From contig CBFHMG010000010.1 of NCBI GenBank assembly GCA_965656935.1, positions 34,374-98,373 of the forward strand: a stretch of DNA of 64,000 nucleotides. The letters are read 5' to 3'. Position numbers and translations under genes: made by a program. This document shows, piece by piece, positions 9,184 through 18,404 of the stretch. Below the pieces are notes generated by a model. It was not told the origin of the DNA and searched no databases. It worked only from the letters and a program-made list of their open reading frames with translations. How positions within the stretch are numbered: position 1 is the first letter of the stretch; each line of letters begins with the position of its first letter. The DNA is from M30B80 sp965656935. GTDB taxonomy: Bacteria > Pseudomonadota > Alphaproteobacteria > Rhodobacterales > Rhodobacteraceae.

Positions 9184-10530
9184 ATGCACCCCTTGCGCGC
9201 GATACGCCTGAGCCTGATCACAGCCCTGATCTCTGGCTTGTGCCTTTTGACCATGAGCCTGCAAGCCATGGCCCAGACCATCATCCGTGATGCCGAGATC
9301 GAACAGGGTTTGCGCGAATTGGCCACGCCCGTGCTGCGCGCGGCGGGTCTGCCGCTCTCGATCAATATTATTGTGCTCAATGACAGCGCGCTAAACGCTT
9401 TCGTGGCCGATGCGCGCAATATCTTCATCACCTCGGGGCTGCTGATGCGGATGCAGGACCCCGCAGAATTGCAAGCCGTGCTGGCCCATGAGGCCGCCCA
9501 TATCGCCAATGGACACCTGACCCGCCGCCCTGCCGCCGCCCGCACCGCAGGATCGGCCGCGCGGCTTGGCCTGATTTTGGGGCTGGTCACGGCTGGGGCC
9601 ACAGGCAATGGGCAGGCGGGTGCAGGTGTGATGGCAGGCAGCATGTCCTCGGCGCAGCGGGTGTTCTTCGCCCATACAAGGTCCGAGGAAAGCAGCGCCG
9701 ACCAATCCGCTTTGCGCTACCTGACCAGCGCAGGCATTGATCCCTCCGCCATGGGCCGTGTGCTGGACCTGTTTCGCGGGCAGGAGGCGCTCTCGGCAGG
9801 GCGTCAGGACCCTTATGTACGCACCCACCCCCTCACCCGCGACCGCCAACGCGCGGTCGAGGCCTTTGCCCAAAGCACTGGCGTTCAATCGGATGAGGCC
9901 GCGCGCTACTGGTTTGCGCGCACAACGGGCAAGCTCTCGGCGTTTTTGCGCGCGCCAAGCTGGACCCTGCGCCGCGTGGACCGCAATGCAACCGACGAGA
10001 TTTCAACCCTGCGCCGCGCCATCGCCTATCACCGCCAATCCGATACCAGCAGTGCCCTGCAGGAGATGAACCGCCTTTTGACGCAGCGCCCCAATGATCC
10101 CTTCTATCAGGAATTGCAGGGCCAGATCCTGTTTGAGGGACGCAGGTTCACAGATGCCGTGCGCGCCTATGCCCGTGCGGTTGACCTCGCCCCGCGTGAG
10201 CCGCTGATCCTTGCAGGCTATGGCCGCGCCTTGCTGGCCGCCGATACCGCCAGCGGCAATCGCGAGGCTTTGGATGTGCTGGAGCGCGCCTATGCCCGCG
10301 ACGGAAATGACCCCCGCATGCTGCGCGATCTGGCCTTGGCCTATGCGCGGGCGGGCCAAAACGGCATGGCCTCGACCGTGACCGCCGAGCGCTATGCCAT
10401 TTTGGGCCAGATGGACACAGCCGAAATTCATGCCACCCGCGCCAGCGGCCTTCTGCCGACAGGCTCAACCGGATGGCTTCGCGCGCAAGATGTGCTACGT
10501 GTGGCGCAAGTCGCTCAAGACCGGAGATAA
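9184..10530 (+). CDS. M48 family metalloprotease with TPR repeats (BepA-like)
   Basis: 448 residues from the ATG at 9184, preceded by GGAGAGG; the earlier ATG at 9157 has no ribosome site. A signal peptide or anchor (about residues 1-31, ending in MAQ) precedes the gluzincin motif LAHEAAHIANGH and the downstream SSADQSALRYL ligand region. Tetratricopeptide-type helices (about 280-430) form the C terminus. The family is periplasmic; in E. coli BepA it acts in outer-membrane protein quality control. The DsbA-like gene starts 3 bases after it, so the two form an envelope-quality operon. Confidence 0.9.
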   Translation: MHPLRAIRLSLITALISGLCLLTMSLQAMAQTIIRDAEIEQGLRELATPVLRAAGLPLSINIIVLNDSALNAFVADARNIFITSGLLMRMQDPAELQAVLAHEAAHIANGHLTRRPAAARTAGSAARLGLILGLVTAGATGNGQAGAGVMAGSMSSAQRVFFAHTRSEESSADQSALRYLTSAGIDPSAMGRVLDLFRGQEALSAGRQDPYVRTHPLTRDRQRAVEAFAQSTGVQSDEAARYWFARTTGKLSAFLRAPSWTLRRVDRNATDEISTLRRAIAYHRQSDTSSALQEMNRLLTQRPNDPFYQELQGQILFEGRRFTDAVRAYARAVDLAPREPLILAGYGRALLAADTASGNREALDVLERAYARDGNDPRMLRDLALAYARAGQNGMASTVTAERYAILGQMDTAEIHATRASGLLPTGSTGWLRAQDVLRVAQVAQDRR

Positions 10531-10533
10531 TTT

Positions 10534-11289
10534 ATGAAGCTTCTGAAACCCTTGGCATTTGCCGCCATGCTCCTGACTGCGGGGGCCGCCAATGCCACCG
10601 ATCTAGAGGAGCTGACCCTTTCCGAGCGCGAGGCCTTCCGTGCGGAAGTGCGCGCCTATCTGCTGGAAAATCCCGAAGTGCTGATGGAAGCCCTTGATGT
10701 TCTTGAACAACGCCAAGCCGTGGCCGAGGTGATGCAGGACCAAATGCTGGTTGCCACCAATGCCGATGCAATCTTCGCCTCGCCCTTCGATTATGTCGGC
10801 GGCAACCCTGAAGGCGATATCACACTGGTCGAATTCCTTGATTACCGCTGCGGATATTGCCGCCGCGTGTTCCCCGATGTGGAACGGCTGATCGAAGAGG
10901 ATGGCAATATCCGCTTCATCATCAAGGAATTGCCCATTCTGGGCGAGGCCTCGGTTCTGGCCACGCGCTTTGCCCTCTCGGCCAAGATGATTGCAGGCGA
11001 TGAGGCCTATCGCGACCTGCATGACGCGATGATGGTGATGCGCGCCGATGTCAGCGAGGCCAGCCTGATGGCCTTGGCCACCGAACTTGGCCTCGATGGT
11101 GATGCGATCATGAACAATATCGGCTCCTCCGAGATCACGGAGGTGATCGAAACCAATTACGCGCTGGCACAACGCCTCAATATCAGCGGCACACCGTCTT
11201 TCATCATGAATGACCAGATGCTGCGCGGCGCGGTGCCCTTCGACACGATGGCCACTCTGGCCGAGGAATTGCGCGCCGCCGCAAACTGA
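10534..11289 (+). CDS. DsbA family thiol:disulfide oxidoreductase
   Basis: 251 residues. The signal peptide is MKLLKPLAFAAMLLTAGAANA. A helical region (about 25-80) is followed by a thioredoxin-like domain with the CxxC active site CGYC in DYRCGYCRRVF. The cis-Pro loop is visible as SGTPSFIMND. The domain order resembles ScsC/Com1-type proteins in which an N-terminal helical segment mediates oligomerisation. It likely oxidises or isomerises disulfides in the periplasm and is co-transcribed with the M48 protease. Confidence 0.9.
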   Translation: MKLLKPLAFAAMLLTAGAANATDLEELTLSEREAFRAEVRAYLLENPEVLMEALDVLEQRQAVAEVMQDQMLVATNADAIFASPFDYVGGNPEGDITLVEFLDYRCGYCRRVFPDVERLIEEDGNIRFIIKELPILGEASVLATRFALSAKMIAGDEAYRDLHDAMMVMRADVSEASLMALATELGLDGDAIMNNIGSSEITEVIETNYALAQRLNISGTPSFIMNDQMLRGAVPFDTMATLAEELRAAAN

Positions 11290-11316
11290 AATCTGCCACG
11301 GCACGGCAAAGAAAAA

Positions 11317-11341
11317 GGGCACCTTTCGGTGCCCTTTTTTG
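11317..11341. terminator. Bidirectional Rho-independent terminator
   Basis: A perfect 7-bp stem GGGCACC/GGTGCCC with a TTTC loop is flanked by AAAAA on the left and seven T on the right, so it can stop transcription from both the DsbA-like gene and the convergent rne gene. Confidence 0.9.
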
Positions 11342-11362
11342 TTTCAAGCTTGGCAGGTCAGA

Positions 11363-14044
11363 TCAGCCGATCGACCACCAGCCCTTTTTCTTTGGCTTCG
11401 GCGCTTCCTCAACCGCAGGTGCGGCCGCTTCCACGGCAGCAGGCTCAGGCGCGGCTGCGGGTGCGGGTTCAGGGGCGGCCTCGACAGGGGCTGCGGCCAC
11501 GGCGACATCTGCCACCACGGCGGCTTCCGCCACAGGCTCGGCGGCCTTTTTGGCACGCGATCTGCGCGCGGGCTTAGGCTTCTCGGCCGCTGGTTCGTCT
11601 TGGGTGGCCTCGGCCTCATCCTTCGGCTCGGCCTTCTTGCGGCGCGTGCGTTTGGGCTTTGGGGCCTCTTCCTCGGCGGCGGCAGGCGCGGCCGCCTCCT
11701 CAGGCGCGGTCACTGCCGCCTCGCCCGCTTCTGCAGCGGCCTTATCGGCTTCGATCTCTTTCTTGGTGCGACGCTTCCTGCGCTTTGGCTTCTCAGCCTC
11801 AGCGGGCTCTGCGCTCACTTCAGCGGTTGCATCAGCCTCGGCAGCCACAGGCGCTTCACCTGCCTCAGCCGCGCCGTTTTCAGCGCCATCTGCGGCCCGA
11901 TCTTCCCCGTCACGACCACGTCTGCGGCCACGGCCGCCACGGCGGCGGCGACGCCGCTTCTTGGTGCCGTTCTCATCGGTCTCGCCCGCCTCGGGCCGTG
12001 TCGATGTGGCATCTGCCGCATCCTCATCGGCCTCATCCGCGCTGGCATCGGCTTCGATGGATTCCATCAAACCCGCATCCATCGAGATGATTGGCGCAGC
12101 CTCAGGCACCCGCCGTGTAGCGGTTTTGAATTTCTCGATCTTGTAATCAGGCACGATCAAAGCAGGGTCTGCCTCGACCCGCACCGACATGCCATAGCGC
12201 GCCTCGATATCGATGAGATATTCGCGCTTCTGGTTCATGATGAAATTGACGATACCCACAGGCGCGGTCAGCAAAACCTCGCGGGTGCGGCGGCGCGTTC
12301 CTTCTTCTTCCAGCTGACGCAGGATCGACAAAGCAAGGCTATCATCCGAGCGTACAAGGCCCGTTCCATGGCAATGATGGCAAGGCTGCGTGGTGGCCTC
12401 CAACATGCCGGGGCGCAGACGCTGGCGGCTCATCTCCATCAAGCCAAAGCTTGAAATCCGGCCAACCTGAATACGCGCGCGATCGGTCTTGAGCTTGTCT
12501 TTCAACCGCTTCTCAACCGCCAGATTATTGCGGCGATCATCCATATCGATGAAGTCGATCACGATCAGACCTGCAAGGTCGCGCAAGCGCATCTGGCGGG
12601 CCACTTCTTCGGCCGCCTCGAGATTGGTCTTTGTCGCCGTCTCCTCGATCGAGCCTTCCTTGGTGGCGCGGCCCGAGTTCACATCGACAGCAACCAGCGC
12701 CTCGGTGGTATCGATCACGATATATCCGCCCGAACGCAACTGCACTGTCGGGTTGAACATATTGGCCAGATAACCCTCAACCTGATGACGCGCGAAAAGC
12801 GGCATCGGTTCGGCGTAATGCTTCACGTTTTTCGCATGCGAGGGCATGATCATTTTCATGAATTCTTTGGCCTGACGGTAGCCCGCCTCACCCTCGACCA
12901 GCACCTCGTCGATATCGCGATCATAAAGGTCGCGGATCGAGCGGTGGATCAGATTGCCTTCTTCATAAATCGGCGCGGGGGCCACGGATTTCAGCGTCAG
13001 CTCGCGGACCTGCTCCCATTGGCGCTGCAAATATTCGTAATCGCGCTTGATCTCGGCCTTGGTCCGCTCGCTGCCTGCGGTGCGGATGATCAGGCCTGCG
13101 CCTTGCGGCACATCCAGCGAAGTCGCGATTTCCTTAAGCTTCTTGCGATCAGCGGCATTGGTGATCTTGCGGCTGATGCCACCGCCACGCGCGGTATTGG
13201 GCATCAAGACGCAATAGCGGCCTGCAAGGCTGAGATAGGTGGTCAGAGCCGCGCCCTTATTGCCACGCTCTTCCTTGACGACCTGCACCAGCATGACTTG
13301 GCGCACCTTGACGACTTCCTGAATCTTATAACGCCGCGCGCGCGGCTTGCGCACAGGGCGGATATCATCTTGGTCGTCATCATCAGCGACGGTCTCGGCC
13401 TCATCTTCAGCCTCGGCCTCTGCTTCAACTTCACCCTCAGCACCGTCTTCCGCCGCATCAGTCCCTGCATCAGCGTCCTGATCATCTGCCACCGCGTCTA
13501 CCGCGGCAGGCTCCTCAGCACTCTCGACGACGGCCTCTTCTACCGCAGGCGTGGCATCGGCATCGGCCTCAGCAGGTGCTGTCTCTTCGCCCTCTCCAAG
13601 GTCAACCACATCCATACCCGAAGGTGCGCTGACCTCAGCGGTTGTGACCGCATCCTCATTGGTCTTTTCGGCCTTGGTCTCAGAAGCCTTGCGACGCCGC
13701 GGACGGCGGCGGCGGTTTTGTTTGGGTTCATCTTCCTCGGCGGCGGCGGCCTCGGCCAGCTCGCGCTCTTCGGCCAAAAGGGCCTCGCGATCCGCAACGG
13801 GGATCTGGTAATAATCGGGGTGAATTTCCGAGAAGGCGAGGAAGCCGTGGCGGTTTCCGCCGTAATCTACAAAGGCCGCCTGGAGCGAAGGCTCCACCCG
13901 CGTAATCTTTGCCAGATAAATATTGCCCGCGAGTTGCCGCTTGTTTAGCGACTCGAAGTCAAACTCCTCAACCTTGTTTCCATCTGCCACGACAACGCGG
14001 GTTTCTTCCGCGTGGGTGGCATCGATAAGCATTTTCTTGGCCAT
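11363..14044 (-). CDS. rne: Ribonuclease E
   Basis: 893 residues from the ATG at 14044, which has AAGGA upstream; the frame also offers an ATG at 14059. The N-terminal catalytic half shows the S1-like region (GNIYLAKITRVEPSLQAAF), interrupted by a very acidic insert of about 140 residues rich in Glu, Asp and Ala. The DNase-I-like part follows (VDVNSGRATKE and VIDFIDMDDRRN). The zinc-link Cys pair appears as CHHCHGTG. The C-terminal half is a low-complexity Ala/Glu/Lys/Arg scaffold with Arg-rich RNA-binding stretches and ends in KKKGWWSIG. RNase E starts mRNA decay and processes rRNA and tRNA; the terminal GWW resembles the PNPase-binding tip known in Caulobacter. Confidence 0.95.
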   Translation of the reverse strand: MAKKMLIDATHAEETRVVVADGNKVEEFDFESLNKRQLAGNIYLAKITRVEPSLQAAFVDYGGNRHGFLAFSEIHPDYYQIPVADREALLAEERELAEAAAAEEDEPKQNRRRRPRRRKASETKAEKTNEDAVTTAEVSAPSGMDVVDLGEGEETAPAEADADATPAVEEAVVESAEEPAAVDAVADDQDADAGTDAAEDGAEGEVEAEAEAEDEAETVADDDDQDDIRPVRKPRARRYKIQEVVKVRQVMLVQVVKEERGNKGAALTTYLSLAGRYCVLMPNTARGGGISRKITNAADRKKLKEIATSLDVPQGAGLIIRTAGSERTKAEIKRDYEYLQRQWEQVRELTLKSVAPAPIYEEGNLIHRSIRDLYDRDIDEVLVEGEAGYRQAKEFMKMIMPSHAKNVKHYAEPMPLFARHQVEGYLANMFNPTVQLRSGGYIVIDTTEALVAVDVNSGRATKEGSIEETATKTNLEAAEEVARQMRLRDLAGLIVIDFIDMDDRRNNLAVEKRLKDKLKTDRARIQVGRISSFGLMEMSRQRLRPGMLEATTQPCHHCHGTGLVRSDDSLALSILRQLEEEGTRRRTREVLLTAPVGIVNFIMNQKREYLIDIEARYGMSVRVEADPALIVPDYKIEKFKTATRRVPEAAPIISMDAGLMESIEADASADEADEDAADATSTRPEAGETDENGTKKRRRRRRGGRGRRRGRDGEDRAADGAENGAAEAGEAPVAAEADATAEVSAEPAEAEKPKRRKRRTKKEIEADKAAAEAGEAAVTAPEEAAAPAAAEEEAPKPKRTRRKKAEPKDEAEATQDEPAAEKPKPARRSRAKKAAEPVAEAAVVADVAVAAAPVEAAPEPAPAAAPEPAAVEAAAPAVEEAPKPKKKGWWSIG

Positions 14045-14553
14045 GTTGTCCTTACGCATGACAAGGAAGACTGCGCTCCATCAGAGGCAGTGCATCTGTC
14101 ATATTGTCCTGAAATGGCGAGAATACGCGCACGCGAAACATGCCGTGGGCCCAGGGCCCTGCCGGTCAAATCCGTTTCTGTCCACACGCGTTTCATCGCG
14201 GTTTGTCTCCGACGGCGTCAGTAAAGCGCGCCATCCGTTATGCCCTCTAGGGGGCGATTTCTTGGATCGTCGACCGTTTAGCAAGGGCCGTCCAACCCGG
14301 TGACCTGACCTCCCTCCAGCGCGGATTTTCGTTCGCGGCTGGCAGGGTGCAGAGAAACTTTCAATCCGGAGGCAGACATGTCTGCGCGGATATATCTACA
14401 TTAAGGGCAGCTTGCAGCAGAATACAATGGTGTATTTCTCAAAGCCCCCGAAACAGCGCCTATAAAGCGGCACAAATTCGCTTCATCTTTCCATAAATAC
14501 GAAATCCCGCTCTCCACCAAGAGCGCGGCCAAACACGACCCACCATCGGCAGT
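14045..14553 (-). promoter_or_regulatory. Long 5' leader/intergenic region of rne
   Basis: About 500 bases with no convincing gene lie between the dctD stop and the rne start. Visible elements are a bulged stem CCAGC-GCG/CGC-G-GCTGG at 14316-14342, a perfect 14-bp palindrome GCAGACATGTCTGC at 14372-14385, and an AT-rich TAGATATAT-like -10 candidate on the minus strand near 14390-14398. The length suits a structured leader; rne autoregulates through its 5' UTR in enterobacteria, but no known motif is recognised here. A copy of the dispersed motif sits at 14481. Confidence 0.45.
14481..14504. repeat. Dispersed intergenic motif, copy 2
   Basis: CTTCATCTTTCCATAAATAC matches the copies at 2738 and 19761 with one change (ATAAA for AAAAA). 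It lies downstream of dctD and far upstream of rne. Confidence 0.65.
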
Positions 14554-15870
14554 TCAGAGGTAATCCGAGCGGCTCAACCCGTATTTCGCCATTTTCTCAT
14601 TCAGCGTACGGCGCGGCAGGCTCAGTTCTTCCATCACATTCGAGATCGCCCCGCGATGCCGCCGCATCGTATTGTCGATCAACATCCGCTCAAAGGCTTC
14701 AACATATTCCTTGAGCGGCTTGCCCTCGCCAATGGCTTGCGGGCTGATCTCGGCATTGTCGCTCATCAACAAGGACGCGATAGACCCCGAGCCGCGCCGC
14801 TGCTGCAAAATCGCGCGTTCGGCGATATTGATCAATTGCCGCACATTTCCGGGCCATGGGGCCTGCAAAAGCTGCGCGGCCTCCTGTGCGCTGACGGGCG
14901 GGGCCTCGGTGCCGTATTCCTCGCCGAATTGCTCCCCAAAGCGGGTAAAAAGCGTCAGGATATCCTCGCCACGCTGACGCAGAGGGGGCAGATCAATCCG
15001 CATCGCGGCCAATCGGTAAAACAGATCGGGCCTGAGTGCTGCCTCACAGCCCTCAGGCTCGGCCGCATTGCAAATCGCCACGATCCGCGTCTCCGAACTT
15101 GCGCCCTGATCATTGATCAGCGTCAGCAATCGCGCCTGCAAGGCCTGTGGCAGGGCTTCGATATCCTCCAGCACCAATGTGCCATTGCGCGCCTGCTCCA
15201 CCAGTGGCAAATCCTGCCCCTCGCCCACAGGGCCAAATAACATCTCAGCCAGCGCGGCCTCATCAAGGGCCGCGCAGGATTGGGTGACAAAGCTCTTGCC
15301 CGCCCTTGGGCCCACAGCATGCAGCGCATGGGCCACAAGCGTTTTGCCCGTCCCCGTCTCGCCCGTGATCAAAACATGCCCATCCGCCTGCCCCAGATCG
15401 AGGATATCCTCGCGCAGCCGTTCCATCACGGGGCTCGAGCCGATCAGCTTGCGCATCAAAACGGTGCCATCCGACAATTCACGCCGCAATGCACGGTTAT
15501 CCAGCGTCAGCCGCCGCGTCTGGCTTGCGCGTTTGGCAAGCTCGGTCATGCGGTCGGGGTTGAAGGGCTTTTCGAGAAAATCATACGCCCCAAGCCGCAT
15601 CGCCTCCACAGCCATCGGCACATCGCCATGGCCCGTGATCATGATCACGGGAAGGCCCGAATCCATCCCCATCAAACGCTTGAGAAAGGCCATCCCATCC
15701 ATGCCGGGCATCTTGATATCCGAGACCACAACGCCCGGAAAATCCGACCCGATCCCTTTGAGCGCATCCTCTGCACTGCCATAGGTCTCGGTCTCGAACC
15801 CTGACAAAGACAGCCACTGGCTGATCGATTGGCGCATATCCTGTTCATCGTCGATAATTGCGATCTTCAT
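14554..15870 (-). CDS. dctD: DctD-type response regulator with AAA+ domain, GAFTGA loop missing
   Basis: 438 residues from the ATG at 15870 (AAGGA upstream). The N-terminal receiver has the phosphoacceptor in VVVSDIKMPGMDG. A degenerate AAA+ domain has Walker A GETGTGKT and arginine-finger region LRPDLFYRLA. A Fis-type helix-turn-helix ends the protein (GAISNVMEELSLPRRTLNEKM). Where sigma-54 activators carry GAFTGA, this protein reads MLFGPVGEGQDLPLVEQA, so the sigma-54-contacting loop is gone and the Walker B region reads LVLEDIEAL. It pairs with the kinase gene 17 bases upstream. In other alphaproteobacteria this pair controls C4-dicarboxylate uptake; no dctP/Q/M genes are in the window. 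Confidence 0.85.
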   Translation of the reverse strand: MKIAIIDDEQDMRQSISQWLSLSGFETETYGSAEDALKGIGSDFPGVVVSDIKMPGMDGMAFLKRLMGMDSGLPVIMITGHGDVPMAVEAMRLGAYDFLEKPFNPDRMTELAKRASQTRRLTLDNRALRRELSDGTVLMRKLIGSSPVMERLREDILDLGQADGHVLITGETGTGKTLVAHALHAVGPRAGKSFVTQSCAALDEAALAEMLFGPVGEGQDLPLVEQARNGTLVLEDIEALPQALQARLLTLINDQGASSETRIVAICNAAEPEGCEAALRPDLFYRLAAMRIDLPPLRQRGEDILTLFTRFGEQFGEEYGTEAPPVSAQEAAQLLQAPWPGNVRQLINIAERAILQQRRGSGSIASLLMSDNAEISPQAIGEGKPLKEYVEAFERMLIDNTMRRHRGAISNVMEELSLPRRTLNEKMAKYGLSRSDYL

Positions 15871-15887
15871 GGCCAAATTCCTTTTTG

Positions 15888-17660
15888 CTACTCCGCCGCA
15901 GCCTCGCCATTTTGCAAGACAGGCAAACGCATCTCAAATACAGCACCTTTCGTCTCGCCATTGCGCGCCGTTAGCCGCCCATTGAAATTCGAAACGATCC
16001 CCGAAGAGATTGCCAGCCCGAGGCCAACCCCCTCACCGGGTTTCTTGGTTGTATAAAATGGCTCGAACAAAGCATCGAGATCGTCAATACCATTTCCATT
16101 GTCGCGCACTGTCAGCACCGCCTCGTCGGCCTGCGCCAAAATCAGGTCCAGACGGCCATTGGCCTCGCCCTTGACCGCATCCAGACCATTGCGCAAAAGA
16201 TTGATGATCACCTGCTCCAGTCGCAGCCTATCAGCCATCACCATAACGGCGCGGCGCGGGATGGTTTGGGTGATCTCCACTTTCTGCTGACGCAATTGCG
16301 GCTCCATCATGGTCAAAGCCCCGCTCAAAGCATCGCGCAAATCGACCGGCTCAAAGGCCTCTCCGCCCTTTCTGGCATAGGATTTCAGCTGTCGCGTGAT
16401 GGCCCCCATCCGCTCGATCAGATCATCGATCCGCTGGAAGGAGGAAAGGGCTTCTTCGGGGCGGCGGCGCTGCAGCAAAAGCCGCGCCCCCGCGAGATAG
16501 GTTTTCATCGCCGCAAGCGGCTGGTTCAACTCATGGCTGACCGCCGCCGACATCTCGCCCAAAGCGGCCAGTTTCTGGCTCTGTGCAAGGCTTTGCTCGG
16601 CCTCCTCAAGGGTCCTTTCGACCTTCTGGCGCTCGGCAATTTCCCGCTGTAGGCGTGCGTTCAAACGGCGAAGCTCTGCCGATTCCCGCAGCAGCACAAA
16701 AGATTGCGACCGCGCCCTGCGGCTCAAAACATAGAAAGCTCCCGCCAAAAGCAGCGCGAATCCCATGATCTCGAGCGCCAAAATGCCGTTCACCCGCTCC
16801 CGAACCGAGGCATAGGCGGTATAGGAAATGATCTGCCAGCCCCGAAACGGAATGCGCGCGGTCAGGCGCAAAGTGTCATCGCCAAAGAAATAGGGGCCGG
16901 GATCGCCAAAGGCCCAATCGCCTGCATTATCCAAGGCGCGCTGGATGGCCGTGGGCGGCGATTGACGGGCCAAGGCCTCATCCTCGGTCAGCCCGCGCCA
17001 ACGCGGCTCGGTCGACATCACGATCCGCCCCTCGGAATTGGCGATGAAAACGGCCTCAGAGGTGCCGCGCCACCGCTCGACCACACGGGCCAGATCAATC
17101 TCGACCAAGATCACCCCGATCAGGCGGTTATCTTGGGTGATGCGCCGCGAGAATGTGAAATCAAACCGCCCTGTTTCAGGCTCGTTCGAGGTGAAAACCG
17201 TTTCATTTGAACGCACGGCCTCCACGAAAAACGGGTTGGAATTGCGCAATTCACCAAGGCGCTGCCTGTCAGTGGCCGCCACCACCCGCCCCTCACGTGA
17301 CAGCAAAAGCAGCGAGGCCGCACCGATCTCGTCGAGATAGGAAATCAAACGCTGCGAGGTCGAGGTGAAATCATCATTGGTCAGCGCAGAGATCAGGACA
17401 GGATCGCGCGATAGCAGCAATGGCACGACCGAGTTGCGCTGCAACTCCGACATGATCGTGCCCGAATAAAGCGCCAACCTGATCTCGGCGCGGTTGCGCG
17501 TGCTCTCGGTAAATCTTTGTGTGAAAAACGTGTTCGACACCCAGATGACGACAATGGCCACCACCACGAATAAAAGCATCAAGCCACGAAACACCCAAGC
17601 CGACCGCCCCAATAGTGGGAAGGCCCCAAGCGTATCAGAGGGTGCGGGTTCCAAACTCAT
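15888..17660 (-). CDS. dctB: DctB-type sensor histidine kinase
   Basis: 590 residues. An N-terminal membrane helix (about 24-46) and a second one (about 285-310) bracket a periplasmic dCache/PAS-like sensor domain that contains IGAASLLLLSREGRVVAATDR. A coiled coil follows, then the HisKA domain with the H-box AAVSHELNQPLAAMKTY and the ATPase domain with LLRNGLDAV (N box), DNGNGI (G1) and GVGLGLAIS (G2). The domain order is that of DctB, the C4-dicarboxylate sensor. It is transcribed just ahead of dctD. Confidence 0.88.
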   Translation of the reverse strand: MSLEPAPSDTLGAFPLLGRSAWVFRGLMLLFVVVAIVVIWVSNTFFTQRFTESTRNRAEIRLALYSGTIMSELQRNSVVPLLLSRDPVLISALTNDDFTSTSQRLISYLDEIGAASLLLLSREGRVVAATDRQRLGELRNSNPFFVEAVRSNETVFTSNEPETGRFDFTFSRRITQDNRLIGVILVEIDLARVVERWRGTSEAVFIANSEGRIVMSTEPRWRGLTEDEALARQSPPTAIQRALDNAGDWAFGDPGPYFFGDDTLRLTARIPFRGWQIISYTAYASVRERVNGILALEIMGFALLLAGAFYVLSRRARSQSFVLLRESAELRRLNARLQREIAERQKVERTLEEAEQSLAQSQKLAALGEMSAAVSHELNQPLAAMKTYLAGARLLLQRRRPEEALSSFQRIDDLIERMGAITRQLKSYARKGGEAFEPVDLRDALSGALTMMEPQLRQQKVEITQTIPRRAVMVMADRLRLEQVIINLLRNGLDAVKGEANGRLDLILAQADEAVLTVRDNGNGIDDLDALFEPFYTTKKPGEGVGLGLAISSGIVSNFNGRLTARNGETKGAVFEMRLPVLQNGEAAAE

Positions 17661-17720
17661 GGAGCAAGGCTAAGCGAGCAAGCCGTCAGGCTCAAGGATG
17701 GTTGCGCATTCTCCGCGCAA

Positions 17721-18389
17721 TCACGCCTCAACCAGCACGCCCGCCAGCGATGCAAACAGGGCCGCCCCGTCGCTGCCACCATGGGCCTCCTCCGAGCGTC
17801 GCTCGGGATGGGGCATCATCCCCAAAACGCGGCGGTTCTCGGACAGAATGCCCGCGATATCCTCAACCGCTCCGTTGGGGTTCTCGGCATAGCGGAAAGC
17901 CACGCGATCCTCGCCATTCAGACGCGCCAAGGTCTCGGTATCGGCTTGGTAATTGCCCTCGTGATGGGCAATCGGCACATCAATCATCTGTCCCAGCTCA
18001 TAGCCATTGGTGAAGGCGCTATCGGTGGTCTCGACCCGCAGTGGGGCGACTTTGCAGATATATTTGGTCGAGGCGTTTTGCAGCAAGGCACCAGGCAAAA
18101 GCCGTGTCTCGGTCAAAATCTGGAAGCCGTTGCAGACCCCGAAAACGAACCCGCCCCGCTCGGCATGGGCTTTTAATGCGCCCGCAATCGGCGATTGCGC
18201 CGCAATCGCTCCGCAACGCAGGTAATCGCCATAGGAAAACCCGCCAGGCACGCCCACAAGATCAACCCCGTCAGGCAGGCTCGCCTCCTTGTGCCAGACC
18301 ATGCTGGTCTCAAACCCCGCGCGCTCGAAAGCAACTTTAAGATCGCGGTCACAATTGGACCCTGGAAAAACGAGGATGGCAGCTTTCAT
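17721..18389 (-). CDS. purQ: Phosphoribosylformylglycinamidine synthase subunit PurQ
   Basis: 222 residues, a class I glutamine amidotransferase. The nucleophile Cys is in FGVCNGFQIL and the catalytic His/Glu in GMMPHPERR. It supplies ammonia to PurL in the fourth step of purine synthesis together with PurS. It is the last gene of a leftward purC-purS-adh-purQ run; the alcohol dehydrogenase gene between purS and purQ is unusual. Confidence 0.96.
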   Translation of the reverse strand: MKAAILVFPGSNCDRDLKVAFERAGFETSMVWHKEASLPDGVDLVGVPGGFSYGDYLRCGAIAAQSPIAGALKAHAERGGFVFGVCNGFQILTETRLLPGALLQNASTKYICKVAPLRVETTDSAFTNGYELGQMIDVPIAHHEGNYQADTETLARLNGEDRVAFRYAENPNGAVEDIAGILSENRRVLGMMPHPERRSEEAHGGSDGAALFASLAGVLVEA

Positions 18390-18404
18390 CGGACAGCACT
18401 CCGG

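Noticed and set aside
12785..13948. 387-residue + strand frame opposite rne
   Set aside because: Antisense shadow of the RNase E gene; composition follows the rne codons.
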